Below, piece after piece: positions 57,117 to 64,000 of a DNA stretch of 64,000 nucleotides. Source of the DNA: Hyphomicrobiales bacterium (lineage in GTDB: Bacteria > Pseudomonadota > Alphaproteobacteria > Rhizobiales > Rhizobiaceae); NCBI GenBank assembly GCA_900473805.1, contig UCMS01000008.1, positions 62,001 to 126,000 of the forward strand, in the 5' to 3' direction. Within the stretch, counting starts at the first letter, position 1, and each line of letters starts with the position of its first letter. The translations under genes were made by a program, and so were the position numbers. The notes beneath the pieces were generated by a model that did not search any database, was not told the DNA's origin, and saw only the letters and a program-made list of their open reading frames with translations.

Positions 57117-59642
57117 TCAAGCTGCCCGAGCCGCCCCCTGCCCGCGATCCGCCTCGATGCGGAACTGTTGCAGCAAGTCGCGTAGCGCATCGGTCTGCAT
57201 CGACAGGTCCTGTGTTGCAGCCGTTGCCTCTTCCACCATGGCGGCGTTCTGCTGGGTCATCTGATCCATGCGGTTGACCGCCCCATTGACCTCCTGCAAG
57301 GCGCCAGACTGTTCGCGGCTCGTTGCTGCGATCTTTTCGACGTGGTCGCTGATTGCTGCGATCTGGGTACCGATGCGGGAGAGGACTTCGCCCGTCTGCT
57401 GGACATGGGTCGAGCCGCTCGCCACTTCCGTTGCGGAGCGGTTGATCAGGCTCTTGATCTCCTTGGCCGCATTGGCCGAGCGCTGGGCGAGTTCGCGCAC
57501 TTCCTGAGCCACAACGGCAAAACCCTTGCCGGCTTCGCCCGCGCGGGCGGCTTCGACGCCTGCGTTGAGGGCCAGAAGATTCGTCTGGAAGGCGATTTCA
57601 TCAATGACGCCGATGATGTTGGAGATCTGTCGCGAGGCGTCTTCGATCCGACCCATAGCCGAGATCGCACTGCCGACCACGACGGCGGATTCGTCGGCGT
57701 TCTTCTTGGCTTCGCGCACGACACCGTTCACCTGTTCCGCGCGCTCCGAGGAGGAGCGAACGGCCGCCGTGATCTCGTCAACGGCCGCTGCAGTTTCCTC
57801 AAGCGAGGCGGCCTGCTGTTCCGTGCGACGGGCGAGGTCGAGGGCCGACTGCGCCATCTGCCGACCATTGTTCTGAATCTGATCCACGTTGCCGGAGATC
57901 TGGTGCATCGTGTCGCGCAGGCGGGCGAGCGAGAGATTGAAATCGGTGCGCAGCTGTTCGAGGCGGCCGTGGAAGCGGCCTTCGATCTCGAAGGAGATGT
58001 CGCCCACCGCAAGACGCTCCAGCGCCTGGGCGAGCTTGCCGACGGCATGCTCGATCTGGCGGTCGAGGGCCTGCTTCTCCTCGTCGTTGCGCCGGCGTTC
58101 GGCCTCGGCTTCGATCTGCTCGCGCTGGCGCTCGGCTTCAATCTCGATCTTGCTGCGGGCGTTTGTCTTGAAGACAGCCAGCGCGCGCGCCATGGCGCCA
58201 ATCTCGTCACCGCGCTTGTCGCCGGCAATACCGGCTTCGAGATCGCCTTCGGCGAGGCGCTGCATGGTGGCGGTGATGTGAGCGATCGGGCGCTGCAGTG
58301 TCAGCACAAGGGCAAAACCACCGATGATGGCGAGGATGACACCGGCGATCGTTGTGCCGATCGACAGGCGATTTGCTTCCTGACGCTCGGTGCCGGCCGC
58401 ATCCTTTTGCAGGTCGGCGAAGGATGTGAGCGATGCCCAGATCGAGTCCATGGTGCGGCTAGCATCGGCAAAGCTCTCGGCACGCGCGGTGCTCGTCTGG
58501 ACCAAGGTTTCGGAATCGCTGGCGAGTGCTGCGAGGAGCGGCTGGATCGCGGCGGTGAGGCTCTCATAGAAAGCCTTGTCGGCGATGCTGCCGCCGAGCA
58601 CGACGAGATTGTCACCGACCAGCTTGATCTGGCGCAGCAGCGGCTCGCGAGCCTTTTCGTCCTTGACGGTCAGGAAGTTGGCGGCGACCAGACGCAGGTC
58701 GTAGACATCCGAGACCAGCATGCGGCTGCCGACCTGCACGTCATCGGCCTGAACGGCGCCCGTTTCGACGGCGGCGAATTTCTCCACCGACAGGGCGTAT
58801 TTCTCCTTCGCACCCTGCTCGAGCGTTGCCGCGAACCCACGGAAACGAGCAACGATGGAGCCGAGCGCACGACCGGCATCAAGGCTGGTGTCTCCGGTCG
58901 CGATCTGGGTCTTGATTTCACCGATCGCGGCCTGGAACTCCTTGCCCATTGGCTTCAGCTTTGCCGGCAGGGCATTGGCGATCTTGCGCTGGGTCTTGAC
59001 CAGTTCAGGGATCTGCTTCTGCAGATAGGGGATCTGCGCTTCCGGCAGACCGGCGGCGAAATAGCCGCGGATGAATTCGGAGAGCTGTGAACCGGCCGCT
59101 GCGAGACGCTCAGCCTCGCGTAGCGCCGCCTTGGCGTCACCTTCGCCGCTCACGACGGCGCGCTGCAGCTTCTGCGCTTCGTCGGCCACGCGGATCTGCT
59201 GGGCCATCAGGCCTTTCAGATGCTCCTGGATGGCGGCGGCGGTCTCAACCTCCGACTGATGCAACTGCCACAGCACGTCGATCTTCTGGTTGATCGCTCC
59301 GGTTCCGGCAATCGCTTCATCCAGGAAATTTCGGCCCATGCCGCCTTCACCAATCTCGGCGATATTGTCCTGCAGGGTGGCCTGCTGGGCATCGAGCTGG
59401 GAAAGCACGGCGGTGCGGGTCTCTTCGGACGTTTCACCCAGGAAACGGGTCATTGCTGCGCTGGCCGTGCGGAAACCGTTGAGCGAACGCATAGTGCCGT
59501 TGGAGATTTCCATGCGCTGCTGCAGCAGACCGGAAGCATAAAGACCCATCAGGCCGACGGCCGTAATGGACAGGACAAAGGGAAGCACGAAGGCGACAAC
59601 CTTTGTCGAAATTGAAAATCGGGACAAAATCTGATCAATCAA
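57117..59642 (-). CDS. Methyl-accepting chemotaxis protein with HBM-like sensor domain
   Basis: An 841-residue chemoreceptor. An N-terminal transmembrane helix ([21 protein letters not shown]) leads into a long helical periplasmic domain of about 390 residues that looks like the helical bimodular (HBM) type. A second transmembrane helix lies near 425-450 ([20 protein letters not shown]), followed by HAMP and a coiled coil rich in Glu and Arg. The signalling hairpin core is [37 protein letters not shown] (read in pieces). HBM receptors sense small organic acids in other bacteria. No CheR-docking pentapeptide is visible at the C-terminus (ends GQGAARAA). Confidence 0.9.
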   Translation of the reverse strand: MIDQILSRFSISTKVVAFVLPFVLSITAVGLMGLYASGLLQQRMEISNGTMRSLNGFRTASAAMTRFLGETSEETRTAVLSQLDAQQATLQDNIAEIGEGGMGRNFLDEAIAGTGAINQKIDVLWQLHQSEVETAAAIQEHLKGLMAQQIRVADEAQKLQRAVVSGEGDAKAALREAERLAAAGSQLSEFIRGYFAAGLPEAQIPYLQKQIPELVKTQRKIANALPAKLKPMGKEFQAAIGEIKTQIATGDTSLDAGRALGSIVARFRGFAATLEQGAKEKYALSVEKFAAVETGAVQADDVQVGSRMLVSDVYDLRLVAANFLTVKDEKAREPLLRQIKLVGDNLVVLGGSIADKAFYESLTAAIQPLLAALASDSETLVQTSTARAESFADASRTMDSIWASLTSFADLQKDAAGTERQEANRLSIGTTIAGVILAIIGGFALVLTLQRPIAHITATMQRLAEGDLEAGIAGDKRGDEIGAMARALAVFKTNARSKIEIEAERQREQIEAEAERRRNDEEKQALDRQIEHAVGKLAQALERLAVGDISFEIEGRFHGRLEQLRTDFNLSLARLRDTMHQISGNVDQIQNNGRQMAQSALDLARRTEQQAASLEETAAAVDEITAAVRSSSERAEQVNGVVREAKKNADESAVVVGSAISAMGRIEDASRQISNIIGVIDEIAFQTNLLALNAGVEAARAGEAGKGFAVVAQEVRELAQRSANAAKEIKSLINRSATEVASGSTHVQQTGEVLSRIGTQIAAISDHVEKIAATSREQSGALQEVNGAVNRMDQMTQQNAAMVEEATAATQDLSMQTDALRDLLQQFRIEADRGQGAARAA

Positions 59643-59952
59643 AACACGTCCTCCACGCGGCGGAGACGGGACTCCTCCGACAATTCAATGCCACGCAGAC
59701 GGGTCTGCGACGACATCACTCCACTCCGTGGACCAGCATGACAGCAAAAGTATCAAGGTGAGGTTAAGCGCTGCATTGGGGCGGGGGCAGCTGCGTCGGT
59801 TTCTGTGCCGTCGCGGCGCAAACGAGACCGTCTCCACACGAGAACGCCACGTTTCAAGTGTCGACCACGTTTAGTCGAGGTCGATCAGGCGATCCACGGC
59901 CAAGTGAATGCACGGGCCGAGGCCCGCTGAGGTCGAATTTCGGGCGTTTGCT
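59643..59952. other. Gene-free stretch upstream of the chemoreceptor
   Basis: This 310-bp stretch must hold the chemoreceptor promoter at its left. I see no gene, RNA or clear repeat in it. Confidence 0.4.
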
Positions 59953-60105
59953 TCAGCCGAGGATATAGCCGGCGGCGAGGGTCGCCAACATGCTTGCGCC
60001 AAACAGACTGCTGATGACCAGCGCGCGGAGGGTGTTGCGCTCTTCGTCCTGCCGGCGGCTGACGGCGATGGCAATGGCGCGGGGCTTGCGGTTCTCAGAG
60101 GTCAT
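59953..60105 (-). CDS. Small single-pass membrane protein
   Basis: A 50-residue protein below usual annotation cut-offs. It starts MTSENRKPRAIAIAV with a basic, cytoplasmic-looking N-terminal half (SRRQDEERNTLRAL) and ends with one hydrophobic helix (VISSLFGASMLATLAAGYILG). AAGGA lies about ten bases before the ATG. The positive-then-hydrophobic layout and biased third-base GC suggest a real gene. Function unknown. Confidence 0.6.
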   Translation of the reverse strand: MTSENRKPRAIAIAVSRRQDEERNTLRALVISSLFGASMLATLAAGYILG

Positions 60106-60269
60106 CCATGCAATCCTTGAAAAGGTCGTGACGAGAACATGCCTAACGGCTGCCGACCAGACCTCATGTCACGCCCACGGCTGGCGCGCCGGCATTCTGT
60201 CAGGATGGCTGAGGCATGTTAACAAGTCCTGAATTACAATGCAAAGCTTGCCCGTAACCGGCGAAAACT

Positions 60270-61451
60270 TCAGAGGCTTTCGCCAACTGCATGGCCCGAG
60301 GCCCAGGCCCATTGAAAATTGAAACCGCCGAGCCAGCCGGTGACGTCGACGCATTCTCCGATAAAGAAGAGGCCCGGGACCTCCCTCGCCTGCAGGGTGC
60401 GGCTGTCGAGATGGCGGGTTTCCACACCGCCCAGGGTGACTTCGGCGGTCCGATAACCTTCCGATCCGGCCGGTTTCAGGCGCCAGGCGCTGATCTGCGC
60501 GGCCAGCGCCACGAGAGCCTTGTCGGAAAGGTCGGCAAGCGGGCGTTCCAGTCGATGCGTTTCCGCGAGATATTGGGCGAGACGCTTCGGCAGATGCTGC
60601 GACAGCACGGTCTGGACCTGCTGCCGGCCGTTTTCGCGCTTGGCGGACTTCAGGATTTCGACGAAATCCCGGTTCGGTTCCAGCGACAGGACGATCTCAT
60701 CGCCCTCACGCCAATAGCTCGATATCTGCAGGATAGCCGGCCCGGAGAGACCGCGATGGGTGAAGAGCATAGCCTCGCGGAAATGCGTCTTGCCGTGGGC
60801 GATGTCGGCCTCGACGGCGACGCCGGATAGTTCGGACAGGGACGAAAGCAGATTGGGTTCCAGCGTCAAGGGCACCAGTGCGGGTCTGGTCTCCGTAACC
60901 GATAAACCAAACTGTTCTGCAATCCGGTAGGCGAAGCCCGTTGCGCCCATCTTCGGGATCGACTTTCCGCCGCAGGCGACCACGAGATTGCGAGCGCGGA
61001 CGGGTCCCTCACTCGTCTGCAGCCCGAATCCGTCCAAATTTTTGCTCACCTCGGAAATCTCACAGGACAGTCGCAATTCGACATGGGCGGCACGCATCTC
61101 CTCCAGGAGCATGCGGATGATATCCTTTGCGCTATCGTCGCAGAAAAGCTGGCCGAGGGTCTTTTCGTGCCATGCGATCTTGTGGCGGTCGACCAAGGAA
61201 ATGAAGTCGGCGGGGGTGTATCGGGCAAGCGCGGACTTTGCGAAATGCGGATTTTCGGAGAGGTAATTCTTCGGGCCGGCGTGGATATTGGTGAAATTGC
61301 AGCGACCACCGCCGGAGATCCGGATCTTTTCGCCCGGCGCTTTGGCGTGGTCGAGCACGATGACAGAGCGCCCCCGCCGTCCGGCGGTGAAGGCCGCCAT
61401 CATGCCGGCGGCGCCGGCGCCGATAATGGCGACGTCATAGGTCATGGCCAT
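60270..61451 (-). CDS. HI0933/BaiN-type NAD(P)/FAD-dependent oxidoreductase
   Basis: A 393-residue flavoprotein of the HI0933/YhiN family. It has an N-terminal GAGAAGMMAAFTAGRRG, the family hallmark KIRISGGGRCNFTN, VACGGKSIPKMGATGFAY in the middle, and the C-terminal GLFFIGECVDVTGWLGGFNFQWAWASG. Physiological substrates are unknown for most members. It is divergent from the second glutamine-synthetase-like gene. ATG 61445 (MTYDVAIIG) is an alternative start. Confidence 0.9.
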   Translation of the reverse strand: MAMTYDVAIIGAGAAGMMAAFTAGRRGRSVIVLDHAKAPGEKIRISGGGRCNFTNIHAGPKNYLSENPHFAKSALARYTPADFISLVDRHKIAWHEKTLGQLFCDDSAKDIIRMLLEEMRAAHVELRLSCEISEVSKNLDGFGLQTSEGPVRARNLVVACGGKSIPKMGATGFAYRIAEQFGLSVTETRPALVPLTLEPNLLSSLSELSGVAVEADIAHGKTHFREAMLFTHRGLSGPAILQISSYWREGDEIVLSLEPNRDFVEILKSAKRENGRQQVQTVLSQHLPKRLAQYLAETHRLERPLADLSDKALVALAAQISAWRLKPAGSEGYRTAEVTLGGVETRHLDSRTLQAREVPGLFFIGECVDVTGWLGGFNFQWAWASGHAVGESL

Positions 61452-61571
61452 GGCAACTCTCCTGTCAAATCCGCGTCTGTCGGCAAACTTTGATCAAACT
61501 CGCCGGTTACCCCCTCGCCATTAAGGAAAGTCCGGCTATGATGGAACCCATCAACAACCAACCGGTGAGAC

Positions 61572-63008
61572 ATGCCCGCGAAGAAATCCATGCTGAGACC
61601 CCAGAGCGCGCCCTCCAAAAAAGCGGTCATTCCGCCGGATCCCGGATCGAAGCGTGGTGTCTCCAACTGGAAGGAAGCGGCAACCTGGCTTCGCGCGCGC
61701 GGCATCGAGGACATCGAATGCATCACGCCCGACCTCGCCGGTGTCCCGCGCGGCAAAATGATGCCGTCCTCAAAGTTCACCTCGAACACGTCGCTGGCGC
61801 TGCCTTCGGCGCTCTATCGCCATACGATTTCGGGCGAATATCCGGATGAAACCGAAAATTTCCGTTACGAGCCGCGCGATAGCGACCTGAAGCTGGTGCC
61901 CGATCTCTCGACGCTATCCGTCGTGCCCTGGGAAACCGATCCGACGGCACAGGTCATTTGCGACATCGTCAATGTCGACGGCGAGAACGTCTCCTATACG
62001 CCTCGCAACGTGCTCAAAAACGTATTGAAGCTCTACGAGAACAAGGGCTGGAAGCCGGTCGTGGCGCCGGAAATCGAGTTCTATCTCGTCGCGATGAACG
62101 ACGATCCGGACTATCCGCTGCATCCGCCGAAGGGGCGGTCTGGCCGCTCGATCGTCGGCGGTCAGGGCTATTCGATCGCCGGCATCAACGAGTTCGACGA
62201 GTTGATCGACGACATCTACCACTTCTCTGAAAAGCAGGGGCTGGAGATCGACACGCTGATCCATGAAGAGGGGCCGGCCCAACTCGAGATCAACCTGCGT
62301 CACGGAAATCCGATCGAGCTTGCCGACCAGGTCTTCATGTTCAAGCGCACGATCCGCGAGGCGGCGCTGAAGCACGGGATCTACGCGACCTTCATGGCGA
62401 AGCCCATGCAGGGCCAGCCGGGCTCTGCGATGCACATCCATCAGTCGGTGGTGGACATCAAGACCGGCAAGAACGTGTTCTCCAATCCCGACGGCTCGGC
62501 ATCGGCGGAGTTCTTCCACTTCATCGGTGGCATGCAGAAATACGTGCCGAGTTCGCTAGTGATGCTGGCCCCCTATGTGAATTCCTATCGCCGCCTGACG
62601 CCGGACATGGCAGCTCCCGTCAACAATGCCTGGGGCTACGACAACCGTACGACGGCGTTCCGTGTCCCGGTTTCGGATGCTGCCGCCCGTCGTGTCGAAA
62701 ACCGTCTGCCGAGTTCGGATGCCAATCCCTATCTCGCGCTGGCAGCCTCGCTCGCCTGCGGTTATCTGGGCATCGTCAAACAGATCGAGCCGACGGCCGC
62801 TGCCGAAGGTTCGGCCAACGAAGGCTCCGTCGATCTGCCGCGAGGCCTGCTCGAAGCAGTCGCACTGCTTGAAGGTGAACCCGACTTCAACGAGGTCTTC
62901 GGCGCCGAGTTCGTCGGCCTCTATGCCGGTGTGAAGCGCGGCGAGTTCGAGACCTTCATGCAGGTTATCAGCCCATGGGAACGCGAATTCCTCCTGCTCA
63001 ACGTGTGA
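61572..63008 (+). CDS. Glutamine-synthetase-family gamma-glutamylpolyamine synthetase (second copy)
   Basis: A 478-residue ligase of the GS family. It has PDLAGVPRGKMMPSSKF at the N-terminal domain, the metal site PEIEFYLVA, HEEGPAQLEINLRHG, the core FMAKPMQGQPGSAMHIHQS, NSYRRLTPDMAAP, WGYDNRTTAFR and SSDANPYLALA. It differs clearly from the PuuA-like gene at 18258 and has its own C-terminal ending (VISPWEREFLLLNV). An oxidase of the PuuB type follows after 13 bp, so it most likely gamma-glutamylates a polyamine or other amine. ATG 61590 is a possible alternative start. Confidence 0.87.
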   Translation: MPAKKSMLRPQSAPSKKAVIPPDPGSKRGVSNWKEAATWLRARGIEDIECITPDLAGVPRGKMMPSSKFTSNTSLALPSALYRHTISGEYPDETENFRYEPRDSDLKLVPDLSTLSVVPWETDPTAQVICDIVNVDGENVSYTPRNVLKNVLKLYENKGWKPVVAPEIEFYLVAMNDDPDYPLHPPKGRSGRSIVGGQGYSIAGINEFDELIDDIYHFSEKQGLEIDTLIHEEGPAQLEINLRHGNPIELADQVFMFKRTIREAALKHGIYATFMAKPMQGQPGSAMHIHQSVVDIKTGKNVFSNPDGSASAEFFHFIGGMQKYVPSSLVMLAPYVNSYRRLTPDMAAPVNNAWGYDNRTTAFRVPVSDAAARRVENRLPSSDANPYLALAASLACGYLGIVKQIEPTAAAEGSANEGSVDLPRGLLEAVALLEGEPDFNEVFGAEFVGLYAGVKRGEFETFMQVISPWEREFLLLNV

Positions 63009-63021
63009 GGATGACAAAACC

Positions 63022-64000
63022 ATGACCTGGCAAAGCCCCATCGCACCGGGAATCTCCTGGTATCAGGCCAGCGTCGGCGATCGACCGGAATATCCGGCGC
63101 TCGACGGCTCGGTCTCAGCAGACGTTGCCATCATCGGCGGCGGCTATACAGGCCTGCAGGCGGCCTTCAATCTCTCCCGTCTTGGAGCCTCCGTCGTTCT
63201 CATCGAAGGCAGCCGTTTCGGGGACGGCGCATCCGGCCGCAATGGCGGACAGTTGGGCACCGGGCAGCGCGCCTGGCCGACCGAACTGGAGGCGGAACTC
63301 GGCTATGAGCGGTCGAAGGCACTGTTCGACCTTGCAGAAAATGCCAAGCATTATCTGCTCGACTTCGCCGAGCAGCACGGCATCGACATCGACTACATAC
63401 CTGGGCAGATGAATGTCGCGCACAAACGCGGCTGGGAGAAGGATTACCGCCACGACGCCGAAGTGATGGCCACTCGCTACGGTTATCCGCATGTCTCGTT
63501 CATGGACCGCGAAGAGACCGGGCAACGGGTGGGGTCGACCCGCTTTCACTATGGAGTGAGAGATACGGGCACCGGGCACATCCATCCCTTGAAGCTTCTT
63601 GTCGGTCTGGCGCGGGTTGCGGCCTCTGCAGGGGCAAAGATCCACGAGATGACGCCGGCCAGCGCGATCCGGCAGGCCGGTGGCAAGACGGTGATCGATA
63701 CGCCGAGGGGCACCATCACCGCGGATCGGGTGCTCATCGCCACCAATGCCTATATCGGCAATCTTGAGCCGGTGACGGCCGCGCATGTCATGCCGATCCG
63801 TTCCTTTATCGGGGCGACCGTGCCGCTCGACAAATTCCCGGACGTGCTCCCGGGCTCGGAGGCGGTTGCCGACAGTCGTTTCGTGGTGCGATATTTCCGC
63901 AAGACGCGGGACGGGCGGCTGCTGTTCGGGGGCCGCGAAGCTTACACTTCGGACAGTCCGCGCGACATATCGAGCCATATCCGCCGGCAGATCGCAGAGA
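63022..64000 (+). CDS. PuuB-like FAD-dependent oxidase (3' end outside window)
   Basis: At least 326 residues of a gamma-glutamylamine oxidase-type flavoprotein. It has SWYQASV near the start, GGGYTGLQAAFNLSRLG for FAD, RFGDGASGRNGGQLGTGQR, and GTGHIHPLKLLVGLARVA. These are the same blocks as in PuuB at 19627, with moderate divergence. It starts 13 bp after the GS-like gene and is clearly in its operon. The C-terminal part is missing because the window ends. Confidence 0.88.
   Translation, partial: MTWQSPIAPGISWYQASVGDRPEYPALDGSVSADVAIIGGGYTGLQAAFNLSRLGASVVLIEGSRFGDGASGRNGGQLGTGQRAWPTELEAELGYERSKALFDLAENAKHYLLDFAEQHGIDIDYIPGQMNVAHKRGWEKDYRHDAEVMATRYGYPHVSFMDREETGQRVGSTRFHYGVRDTGTGHIHPLKLLVGLARVAASAGAKIHEMTPASAIRQAGGKTVIDTPRGTITADRVLIATNAYIGNLEPVTAAHVMPIRSFIGATVPLDKFPDVLPGSEAVADSRFVVRYFRKTRDGRLLFGGREAYTSDSPRDISSHIRRQIAE

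Noticed and set aside
57342-59090. A 582-residue plus-strand frame over the chemoreceptor
   Set aside because: It is the shadow of a well-supported chemoreceptor reading frame and has no recognisable motif.

Overview
The window reads as chromosomal DNA of a member of the Rhizobiaceae or a close relative (Alphaproteobacteria, Hyphomicrobiales). The evidence is a RirA-type iron regulator with three clustered cysteines, a tRNA-His without an encoded G-1 base, a phasin gene, a PdhS/PleC/DivJ-type kinase, palindromic intergenic elements of rhizobial style, and the high-GC, densely coded layout.

Layout. Positions 1-11166 hold two giant paralogous genes on the minus strand. Both encode almost uninterrupted 8-residue Ser/Thr-rich repeats; the first gene runs off the left edge. 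Divergent from them, 11829-16133 is a probable plus-strand operon of a TPR/SPINDLY (OGT-like) glycosyltransferase, UDP-galactopyranose mutase (glf) and UDP-glucose 4-epimerase (galE). Positions 16169-25213 carry a DUF454 protein, a DadA-like oxidase, puuA-puuB for gamma-glutamylputrescine catabolism, gluconokinase, a GMC oxidoreductase, rirA and a divergent ferric-iron binding protein. Positions 25304-36446 hold an M48 protease with a DUF898 membrane protein, a GFA protein, mmsA, a thioredoxin-reductase-like gene with a divergent Rrf2 regulator, a LysR regulator, a HupE/DUF1007 cluster, ilvE and a small hypothetical. Positions 36482-43798 carry a palindromic repeat pair, aceA with a divergent ScfR-type regulator, and potFGHI. 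Positions 43828-55559 carry a DUF6460 protein, an AsmA-like protein, acetoacetyl-CoA ligase, a ferric permease, a LysE exporter, a very large sensor kinase and a phasin. The rest holds tRNA-His, a LysR gene, a chemoreceptor, a 50-residue membrane protein, a BaiN/HI0933-like flavoprotein and a second glutamine-synthetase-like/oxidase pair that runs off the right edge.

The most unusual region is 1-16133. Marker octads in both giant genes are spaced at 408, 240 or (once) 264 bp, all exact multiples of the 24-bp octad unit; one interval of 405 bp reflects a single lost codon. In the second gene the modules follow a higher-order 408-408-408-240 bp pattern. Every octad offers about two Ser/Thr residues, and the divergent operon encodes an O-GlcNAc-transferase-family enzyme plus two enzymes that make UDP-Gal and UDP-Galf. 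I infer, without proof, a surface or secreted giant repeat glycoprotein system with its own glycosyltransferase and sugar-nucleotide supply.

Elsewhere the genes fit a metabolism that takes up and degrades polyamines (potFGHI, two gamma-glutamylation modules, a DadA-like oxidase), uses acetate, acetoacetate and valine-derived carbon (aceA, acetoacetyl-CoA ligase, mmsA, ilvE, phasin), and manages iron under RirA. Positions and motif readings were made by eye; no database search was possible.
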